Shown: piece by piece, positions 55,979 through 64,000 of the stretch
How the letters are laid out: each line of letters opens with the position of its first letter
How positions within the stretch are numbered: the stretch's first letter is position 1
Made by a program: the position numbers and the translations under genes
Origin: Agelas oroides
Lineage: Eukaryota; Porifera; Demospongiae; Agelasida; Agelasidae
Assembly (NCBI GenBank): GCA_949130485.1
Contig: OX422194.1
Coordinates: forward strand, 8,211,273 to 8,275,272
Direction: 5' to 3'
DNA: 64,000 bases
Notes under the pieces: generated by a model
What the model was told of the DNA's origin: nothing
Database searches by the model: none
Seen by the model: the letters and a program-made list of their open reading frames with translations, nothing else

Positions 55979-58517
55979 CAAGCGCCAACTTACTGAGGCT
56001 GCCGAGGCTCTGCTGGGAGATATAAAGAAGAAGAAGACCGAGAAGAAGGGAGAGGGAACGCACAAATCCAGCAGTAGTCGTAAGACAAGTAACTGGACAG
56101 TAGTCAAAGTAATATTCCCATGCCGTAGTCGTAGGACGTATGACGAACGAACATTCCCCATTACTTCCAACTGTGGTTTCTATGATGTGAATGTCTAACT
56201 ACAGTGGAACCACCCTAATATTGTGGGGGTTAAAGTTATTTTCCGAGCTCAAGTTGGTAACAGATAACCTTCCTCTTCATAATGTTGCAGTGACCCTAAC
56301 TCAGGGAGAAATAATCTGTAGTTGGGAATTGTTTCTTGTGTCTTGATAGGCAAGGTGCTCTTAGTTTCTGGGTGTTTTTCGTGTGGATGTTTCATGTATC
56401 CCCCCTGCACTCACAGGTCACCATCGCCACAGTGCCGAGGGGGCGTCCTCCTCTTCCTCCTCCTCCCACCGTAGAGAGGCAGGCAGTGGACGAAGTGGAG
56501 AGCGAGAAAGAGAGAAGGAGAGAGAGAAAGAGAAGCGAAGAGAGAGGAGCGGCAGGGGAGAGGAGAGGAAGTCTCGCCATACCAGCAGGAAGGAGAAAGA
56601 GAAGCGGAAAAGGTACGGACTTTCCGAGGCTCGAGCCACTGAAGTTCTAATGTTACACTTTGTCTTTTTGGATGCTTGAAAAGAGAGTTTTTTTTGCTTT
56701 TGTTTTTCTCCAAAGGTCCCGCAGTCGTTCCCGGAGTCCTGGCATGGATTTTGGTGGTGTCCGTGCAGAGACACTGCTTCATGGCAGCTATGCCGACTAC
56801 ATCAAAGAGTATTCCACACGTTCCTCCTCCAGTCACAAGGTACTTGACATGTTCTGGCCTCTTCTCCTCAGCCTTGTATCCCCAGGCCGAGGCCTAGTCT
56901 TATTCCCAGGCTTTATTTTATGCCCAGCCTACCAGGCCACGTCGGAGGAGGAGGCACAAGGCTAGTCCCATCTTTGTGTTCAGACCTAGCTCTGTCCCTA
57001 GCCTCTTTTCCAGCCTCATTTTCAGGCTATCATAGATCCAAGTTTTCAACTGAGCAAGAGCGCATGATGATGTTTCCCTCAACAGCAAAAATGATGTCAT
57101 CATGTGCTGTTGACTGAGCTGTAGCCTCGTTCCCAGGCTGTCCTCCTTAGTGGGGAGAGCCTGGGAACGAGGCTACATTAGAAATATATCACCATCTTGG
57201 CACCAGAGAATGATCAACTATTCCAGGAAGTTTTAAGTCTGTGACATCAAACCACCATCACCACTGGTGGCTCAAAGCTGCACTGAAGCTCAGGATGGGG
57301 GTATCATTGGAGGGACTTGCACTTTCACTCAGACTGTCGAGCACTCTGTTCAAAGGTCCCAGTTGCTATGCACTATACCTCTCTTCTCACAGGCTCCCCC
57401 CTCCATGACAGACGTCAGGGCTGCCTACCAGAAGGCCCTCTCACAAGTAGCATCAGCACTGGCCCAGCAGTCTACACCCAAGGTGAGCTGTAATTAGAGT
57501 GGATTGACAGTAATATCATAATATAGCTCCCGGACCCGAAAGTAGCCTCATACCGAGGCTCCTCCCCAGATAAACGGGGGAGGAGCCTCGGTATGAGGCT
57601 AGGGGAAAGGATGTCTGGTGACTTCCGAGTGCTTTCTTAGTTGTGCTGAGTCAGCTTGTTGATAAGTGTGTAATAGTTAGAACACAAGCTGCAATTTGAG
57701 TGGCCGCTTGCCATGGAATCTGCTCAATCACTTTGCTCCTTTCCTAGTGTGTGTATGACATTGTGCGTGAGTATGTGTGTGCTTGTGTGTGCATGCGTGT
57801 GTGTGCATGCATGCGTGTGTGTGCGCGTGTGTGCATGTGTGTGTATGTGTGTGCATGCGTGTGTGTGCTTGTGTGTGTGCTTGCGTGTGTGTGCATGCAT
57901 GCGTGTGTGTGCGCGTGTGTGCATGTGTGTGTATGTGTGTGCATGCGTGTGTGTGCTTGTGTGTGTGCTTGCGTGTGTGTGCATGCGTGTGTGTACATGC
58001 ATGTGTGTGCCTGTGTGTGTGCATGCGTGTGTGTGTGTGCATGTGTGTGTGTGTGTGTGTGCTTGCGTGTGTGCATGCGTGTGTGTGCTTGTGTGTGTGT
58101 GCTTGTGTGTGTGTGCTTGCGTGTGTGTGCATGCGTGTGTGCTTGCATGTGTGTACATGCGTGTGTGTGCCTGTGTGTGTGCATGTGTGTGTGTGTGTGC
58201 ATGTGCGTGTGTGTGTGTGTGCTTGCGTGTGTGCTTGCGTGTGTGCTTGTGTGTGTGCTTGCGTGTGTGTGCTTGCGTGTGTGTGCATGCATGTGTGCTT
58301 GCATGTGTGTATATACATGCGTGTGTGTGCCTGTGTGTGTGCATGCGTGTGTGTGTGTGTGTGCATGTGTGCGGGTGTGTGCGTGTGCATTACCTTCTCT
58401 GCATTTTGTTACTTTCTTCAGGTGGACTCCAGGGCTTACAAGAAACGTGTCGAGGAATTTCTGGCAAAAACTCGCAATGGTGAACCAATGGGATCCAACC
58501 CTTCCTCCTCCTCCTGA
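55979..58517 (+). CDS. RS/E-rich nuclear-type protein, 3' exons
   Basis: Exons 55979-56079, 56417-56612, 56716-56839, 57393-57482, 58422-58517, all phase-consistent, stop at 58517. The protein begins (in the visible part) with KRQLTEAAEALLGDIKKKK, passes through a Ser run and an Arg/Glu/Lys-rich stretch (EREREKEREKEKRRERSG) and RSRSRSRSPGM, then a more ordered tail with YADYIKEYS, AAYQKALSQ and YKKRVEEFLAKT. This is the composition of a splicing or nuclear-speckle protein. No start codon with a good context is seen: either the 5' exon was missed, or these are distal alternative exons of the upstream YTHDC1 gene, whose last exon would then need an internal donor. I do not recognise a specific family. 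Confidence 0.6.
57122..57175. mobile_element. Hairpin MITE, TAGCCTCGTTCCCAGGC
   Basis: 54-bp palindrome with consensus ends, in an intron of the RS-rich gene. No target duplication detected. Confidence 0.8.
57543..57601. mobile_element. Hairpin MITE, TAGCCTCATACCGAGGC
   Basis: 59-bp palindrome, TAGCCTCATACCGAGGCTCC and complement around a 15-bp loop. Confidence 0.8.
57750..58392 (+). repeat. 640-bp GTGTGTGC/ATGC compound microsatellite
   Basis: TGTGTGTGCATGCGTGTGTG-type units. The very long Cys/Val and His/Thr frames on all strands are by-products. It fills most of the last intron of the RS-rich gene and ends about 30 bp before its acceptor. Confidence 0.97.
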
Positions 58518-59288
58518 CTTACTTGGCCTAGCCTAACAGTTCTGTTATTGTATTCATTTGTCTGCCTCGGTTGAATACAAGAGTTTTGTACGTGCACGTT
58601 TAACAATGTGTCATCATCTTCAATATGTGGCTAAAAGGGGGGGGAAACCAACTTCATTTCGAGTGAAATATATACATGTACATACAGAAGACGGACCCCA
58701 GAACTCAAGATAAACAAGTATAAAACTTGGGCTTGGCTTTAGCCTCAAATTAAACCAGTCAGAGTTAGCAAGAGGTGCCTGGGTATGAGGTTATATACGC
58801 TGTAGATACAATAGTTCGACATCGTTGATCACGCAGGACACTGCTGCCAAGCTGACATACCATGTGTGCCTCATTCCCAGGCACGGGAACGAGGCTAGTG
58901 TCTCAACTGCCAACATCTAGACCTGTTTTAAGGCCCATAAAATGCTGTCACAGATGTTTGTGCACACTACAAAGGACCCAGGAGTGTGGTTTACAAGTTT
59001 CCATGCAGATCTGTGATGTATCCGATATGATCACCAGTAAAAGATAGCTACTTTGGTAGTATTATGTATAACATGGAAACAGTTGTTTACTGTGTGCGTA
59101 CAAAGGTCAGGCGTGCCTGCGCTCTCGAGCTAGGATCAGCTGAGGTGCATCTAGAGCTGTAAAAGCATTCATGGTATGTTGTAAACCGCGCAATTAACGT
59201 TGTGTGGATGCGCGCGCACGAGAAGGCGGTGTTCCCGTAGTACTACATGTATAGCGGTGTCGAGCAGTGTAGCTAGACGAGGCAATTC
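58518..59288 (+). other. Intergenic region
   Basis: A partial hairpin (GCCTCATTCCCAGGC ... GGGAACGAGGC, about 58868-58896) and a GC-rich, CpG-containing stretch at 59190-59260 that may be the promoter of the next gene. Nothing else. Confidence 0.4.
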
Positions 59289-62200
59289 ATGATGCAAAAT
59301 CGGGGATTGCTGCTGGGAATGGTGCTAGTTTTGGTGGTGGGGATGGTCGTTTGTGACCCCCAAAGTACAGACTATTCACAGGATGGACACCACCAGCCTC
59401 CTCCTCCCTCCCAGGGTGGACACCACCAGCCCCCTCCTCCCTCCCAGGGTGGACACCACCAGCCTCCTCCTCTTCCCCAGAGTGGAAACCACCAGCCTCA
59501 TCTTCCCCAGAATGGAAACCACCAGCCTCCTCCTCCCTCCCAGAGTGGACACCACCAGCCTCCTCTTCCCCAGAGTGGAAACCACCCGCCTCCTCCTCCC
59601 TCCCAGAGTGGACACCACCAGCCTGCTCCTCCCTCCCAGGGTGCACGTGGACACCACCAGCCTCCTCTTCCCCAGGGAGGACCTCCTCACACCCTTAGAC
59701 CTGTAGCAGGAGGTGAGGGGCAGTGCCCAGCTGGAGACCAGGTGAAGCGGCACTCTGATAGTGTGTATTTGCATGACCAAACCAGAGCCATTGCTAAACT
59801 CAGTTGACATGGTTGTTACATTAATGGGTGTTACACGAGGTAATCTGCTACCAGAGGTGTTTGATAAAAGGTGACACAAACGTAGCCTCGTTCCCAGTCT
59901 CTCCCCACTAGCTCTCCAGGAGAACCTGGGAACAAGGCAATTGTGAACTAGTACCAGTGCTCTGCACAAACATAGTTGAAAGAGCCCTGTTGAGGTACGA
60001 GTGAAGTTCAACTGTGTCCTGCCTCCTTTGGAAAGCTACCTAAATCTTTTCTCTCTCAAATTCATATCCAGCTGACATTACTGTAAGAGTTCTCCAACAT
60101 GATGCACCGACACTGAATGATTTAACTTTAACCTGAAAACCGTATCTACTTCACCCCACTGTTCTAATTTTCCAAACTTTCATATTTCTTCCAGAATTGC
60201 AATCTGTGTACATGGAGGTCTGAACAAGGAGTACCTTACAGTCTGGAGGACTTCAGCTCAAGACAGTTTCACTACAGCATGCAAAACCCTCGCGGATCCA
60301 CCCTCAAGTTCAGTCTCTGTCCTTCTCCAAACTCTACACCAGCTTGCAACAATAACAAGTCCCCCACCTGTCTAGTTGTGCCTGGGGTGAAGCCCACATG
60401 TACGGGGACTCTTCCCCGAGTGGAGCAACTGGAACCCCACATTCCTGGAGAGGGGATCAAGCTGATTTATGAAGAGGGGGAGATTTGTGAGGTCACGAAA
60501 CAACCAAGAGTGACTGTCATCACACTCCCCTGTAACCCACATGCCAACTACAAAGTGCAGCACCTTAATCCAAAGGGAGCGAAGGAAGGGCAGAAGGAGG
60601 AGATCTGTAGGTACTATGTGGAGTTTCCACCTAGTCAGTTTGGCTGTCCTGTGGATACTGGAAGTCTGGTACATAAACGCAAGCCCGAAATCTGGGCAGG
60701 TAAGTAATAATAAAAATCACATTACATTTCCAAGTTCATGCTTTATTGACTTCATTTTTGCAGTTAGTGGATGCTCGGACTCCCTCCCTCGAAGCACCAC
60801 TGCCGACTGCCACTATGCAGCAGAGACCAAAGTCAGCCTTCATGGGCTGAACTTTGACCTCTTCTGCATAGACCCCAAATTGGCGAGTGGAGGTGATATG
60901 ACAATAAATCCCCCTACTACCACTCCAAGGACTACCATGTTGAACACAGCGTTCTGCTCACAGAACTTCAGGAAGCACTACAGTGTCTATGTCGGTCCGT
61001 TTAAATGCAGGGATCCTACAGTACTCTCAGAGTTTGCTGTCAGTTGTATCATTAACGGAGGCTCTGGGAGAGACCTCACTGTTGCCATCAAGAGAGAACC
61101 TGTTTCACCACAGCAGCAGCAGCAGCAACAACAACAAGAACGGACACCTACTGATAGTTGGATGCCAACTGAAGCTGGAGGCATTGTAGCTGAGCTAGAG
61201 CGAGCCATGTCCTTCAAAGAGGCTATTAATTTTCGAGAGAAGTTCAGCAAGTTTGTGGAGCTGGGGGTGGGTGGGCTGAAGAGGGAGATTGACGAGTTGT
61301 ACAGGAGGGCGTTTGCCTCCAGAGGTGTGGGTACATGATATAGTGACATTCCTAGACAGATGATTGATCGTCGTGGGGCGAGCCTGAGCAAAGTACTGAT
61401 CCCACAGCTTGTGTAGAAAGCAGTAGCAAATGCAGTTCTTACCTGGGACACATACCCGCACATGAAGCTAGGACAAGGATCTCTGCTGTCTGAGCCTATA
61501 TAGCCTAACTACCGGTAGTTTCTTTGTCTTGTTCATTTCATTGTCTTTCTCGACATCTAGCCTCTGTCTTTTCTCGAAGTTTCTGAGAATGGGCAAGCGA
61601 CTATGCATATTATATATACACTGGTCGGTCAGTCAATCACATTTTCCACACTAATATAGGACCTGCTCAGGTTCATCCCAATCATGATGTCCATGTTCTT
61701 CCACACTTGTAACGTAACGTGGACCATGTTTTATGAAGGCTATATGCTGCTTAGCCTCATTATTAGCTGCATCATTTGACGAGCATTTCAGTTTTAGCAC
61801 GTACACAACAAGAATACACAGTGCTATACGTTGTTTTTACGTTAGGAACGTCCCCAGATGTGCTGGAGAAGCTGGGTGTTAGCCATGTCAAGGTAACATG
61901 TAGGCTTACTTGCATTTGAGTCAGTACCACCATAGTGTGTTGATTGCCATGTATACTAGCTACCCATCTATGTGCAATTGGTAGCCATTTTTATTAATGA
62001 AGGAATGTAGATGTTATGAGGCAAAAATAGAGGAAAGTGAAAAGGCTGGCGGTCACCGGAAGTCGAACCCAGGACACCTCTGGCTTGAGCTGCCAGTGCT
62101 CTGCCACTGAGCCACTGAGCCACGACAGCCGGACAACCACCAACCCTCACAATCCTGGATTCGATTCTGGCAACTACTGGCCTTTTCACTTTCCTCTATT

Positions 62201-62756
62201 TTCGCCTCATAACATCTACATTCCAGTGTGAGGCAAGATGCTCTGAGCATTAATAGGTGACCATTTTGTTTTTCACACATATTATACTCACGACTTTGCC
62301 GCTTCATAGCATCTGCGAATGGATTTGACATAATTAATACTATTCATCTATCTACCCAAGGCATTTGAGTCTATTCATTTGTCTACCTGTTTAATCCAAG
62401 GGTCTATCTACTTTAAAATGGGACGTAATTAAGAAACTGGTAGATGCTCACAGGAGTGAAAAAAGTGTTCAAACTTGTTTTATGAGCTTCTACTACCACA
62501 GTGCAGTCACTATCATTTGCCCTATGTACAACTTGCTCTTGCACGCAGGGTATCCTGTTATACGGTCCTCCCGGGTCTGGAAAGACACTCTTAGCGAGGA
62601 CAATCGCGCGTATTCTGGGATCCAAGCAGGTACCATCATAACCTTACCCAGTGTTACCTACAATGATGTAGCAGTATGGCTGTGCACACAGGTTCAGCTC
62701 ATCAACGGTCCAGAGGTCATCAGCAAGTACCTCGGGGAATCTGAGAAGAACCTGAG
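59289..62756 (+). CDS. Signal peptide / MRH-like / NSF AAA chimera (3' partial)
   Basis: Exons: 59289-59712, 60072-60082 (an 11-nt microexon, GT donor GTAAGAGT), 60195-60699, 60764-61324, 61846-61892, 62549-62629, 62692-62756; phases match throughout. A signal peptide (MMQNRGLLLGMVLVLVVGMV) is followed by about ten HHQPPPPSQxG repeats, then a Cys-rich region resembling a mannose-6-phosphate-receptor-homology domain (VPYSLEDFSSRQF, STLKFSLCPS, KQPRVTVITLPCN, CRYYVEFPPSQFGCP). The same exon (60764-61324) continues through a Cys-rich segment and a Gln run into FREKFSKFVELGVGGLKREI and LYRRAFASR, the linker of NSF, then KLGVSHVKGILLYGPPGSGK (Walker A) and NGPEVISKYLGESEKNLR. NSF is cytosolic; MRH domains are lumenal, so the topology is contradictory. 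The Walker B, sensor and D2 exons lie beyond the window. Confidence 0.65.
59385..59690 (+). repeat. 33-bp coding repeat (HHQPPPPSQxG)
   Basis: About ten imperfect units of GGACACCACCAGCCTCCTCC type inside the first exon of the chimeric gene, giving the Pro/His-rich repeats. The frame is kept although units lose or gain 3-6 bases. Confidence 0.9.
61893..62548 (+). other. Intron of chimeric gene with SINE pair
   Basis: Apart from the inverted SINE pair at 62003-62250 nothing is recognised between exons 61846-61892 and 62549-62629. Confidence 0.5.
62003..62250. mobile_element. Head-to-head tRNA-SINE pair (foldback)
   Basis: The minus-strand copy has A box TGGCTCAGTGGCAGAGC, hairpin CTGGC-AGCTCAA-GCCAG and B box GGGTTCGACTTCC, with a tail to GCCTCATAACATCTACATTC (about 62003). 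The + strand partial copy (about 62145-62250) repeats the B-box end and the same tail (GCCTCATAACATCTACATTC near 62205) inverted. Confidence 0.8.
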
Positions 62757-64000
62757 GTGTGTTGCATGGTTCTGACCTTCTTGTGGGGTAACTCAATAAA
62801 TATACAGTGTGGTAAGGTTGGTATTCTGGCTTGTAACAAGATCAAGTGCTTTTACTTCAGTGAGATAAAACAAATGGGTTAGCAGGTGTCTACCTCTAGA
62901 AAGTGTGGGGTAACTCAAGAAATGTACAGTGTGATGAGGTTGGGGTGTGCACAAGGGTTAGCAGGTGTCAATCTCTGGAGAGCCTCATTAGTGTGTGCTG
63001 CAGTGTGAACTAGCTGTCATCTTCCACTTGAACACCTTTTCTAGTGTGTGTAGCCTTGTCTCTTCTCAGATGAGGCTACATTGCCCCAGGCTCTCCTACC
63101 CATGTAGATAGAAACTTCCTGTACTGCAGGTAGAGGTAGGGGGTGCTCGAGAACGAAATTAGTGAAAGTGTACTATATTTTAGCAAGGTGTATCCTCCAA
63201 CAGTGCTAATGAAAAATAGCTCCCTCCTCAATTGCCCCAGGCTTTCCTACCCATGTAGATAGAAACCTCCTCTACTGTAAGGTACATGTATTTAGATCAT
63301 GGTTGTAGTAAATGCTTCAATATGATTGGTCAACAGCAGGTGTTCTAAATCCCATAGAATACTTGTAAATTCTCATAGAACACCTGTAATTTATTGCTCA
63401 GAGCATGAGGCCATTGTTTTGGCCTTACATTGTCAGTAGTATGTACATAGATTATATATAAACAAATATTTTGATGTGCGTAAATACAAGTATATTTTGT
63501 GTAAATAAGCGAATTTTTGTTTTCAGTAAATCAAAAAAATTGTTTTTCCATTCGAGCGTATGCGGAAGTCCGGTTATTATCCGTACACCACCTCCGTGAG
63601 CAGCGCTGTCTTTGAAACTGGCTGTGTTCTTCGACTGAAGACAACGCTTTGAACAGCCGTTCGTTGTTCTCGGCGTGACCTTTCTTCACCGAGGTATATC
63701 GTAACCTGCGCCCGTACGTTCAGAACACAGGTGAGTTATAGTTCGGTTGTCGAGGTATGTTCCGTTCGCTCGGTTCGCTCTGCAGGGTAGCTAGTCCGAC
63801 GGCTCTTCGTGTCCAAAGCTTTCCGTCGCTTGTGATGGCGGTATTTGCTTCGAAAATATGCTGGAGTTCACAACAGTGCTAGCCATGATCTAAAAAAGTG
63901 AGACACTGAGACCAACGGGATCTACGCGATTTATAAACCCTCGGGCCCCCTAGTAGCGCCCTCGCTGCGCTCGGGACGCTACAGCCCGGGTGCCCTCGGG
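62757..64000. other. Intron / unannotated right end
   Basis: No further NSF exon was found. 62870-63270 has a duplicated block around GTGGGGTAACTCAA (62785 and 62908) and AGGCT.TCCTACCCATGTAG (63091 and 63240). 63640-63740 is CpG-rich with a possible donor (ACACAG|GTGAGT, 63730), perhaps a promoter and first exon of another gene. The last 70 bases are GC-rich and partly palindromic. Confidence 0.4.

Noticed and set aside
57713-58536. Very long Cys/Val-rich and His/Thr-rich frames on all strands
   Set aside because: Translation of a TGTGTGC/ATGC microsatellite. The only real coding there is the last exon 58422-58517 of the RS-rich gene.
62040-62125. Possible functional tRNA on the minus strand
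   Set aside because: Anticodon loop lacks T33, the D arm is duplicated and the sequence sits within inverted SINE tails.
63640-63740. First exon of a further gene at the right edge
   Set aside because: CpG-rich with one donor-like site, but no start codon or homology could be supported; mentioned only in the end-region entry.

Overview
This window is animal nuclear DNA, most likely from a sponge (Porifera, probably a demosponge). The inference rests on short intron-rich genes, tandem secreted Ig/FN3 genes whose first Ig domain carries the WFFPNGT and GIYRCE-type motifs I associate with sponge proteins, metazoan orthologues (INPP4, MITOK/CCDC51, YTHDC1, NSF, Ras), and very dense minisatellites and palindromic mobile elements. 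No prokaryotic gene organisation is present. All gene models were built by hand from splice sites, reading phase and remembered family sequences. For every complete model the coding length divides by three.

Layout. (1) 1-14674, + strand: three tandem paralogues of a secreted Ig-Ig-FN3-FN3-Cys-domain protein. The first is cut by the window edge and has a very recent internal duplication of its Ig+FN3 exon pair. The second (592 aa) and third (569 aa) are complete. (2) 15102-18270, +: a 208-aa Ras-family GTPase with a CaaX end. (3) 19409-41140, minus: one 34-exon gene for a 1042-aa inositol polyphosphate 4-phosphatase (INPP4 type) with an N-terminal PH domain, a C2 domain and a C-terminal CKSGKDRT catalytic loop. 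Its introns hold two tRNA-Val(CAC) genes, one tRNA-Thr(AGT) gene, SINEs, a pogo/Tigger-like MITE and large minisatellites, two of which are built on or against splice junctions. (4) 41609-42583, minus: a CCDC51/MITOK-like mitochondrial coiled-coil membrane protein, divergent from (5) 42729-54445, +: a YTHDC1-type nuclear m6A reader (549 aa). (6) 55979-58517, +: the 3' exons of an RS/E-rich protein, either separate or distal YTHDC1 exons. (7) 59289-62756, +: a signal peptide, Pro-rich repeats and an MRH-like lectin domain in one continuous reading frame with the linker and first AAA domain of NSF; it runs off the window.

The most unusual features are: a family of perfect hairpin elements with TAGCCTCGT/CCCAG-type ends, several flanked by 9-bp target duplications although their interiors are unrelated; a 744-bp terminal-inverted-repeat element with an exact 9-bp duplication; the 73-bp x21 array that repeats an exon end plus its 5' splice site; the MRH-NSF chimera; and the PH-INPP4 fusion. 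The genes do not form an operon. Only the INPP4 and Ras products (phosphoinositide and small-GTPase signalling) touch related biology.
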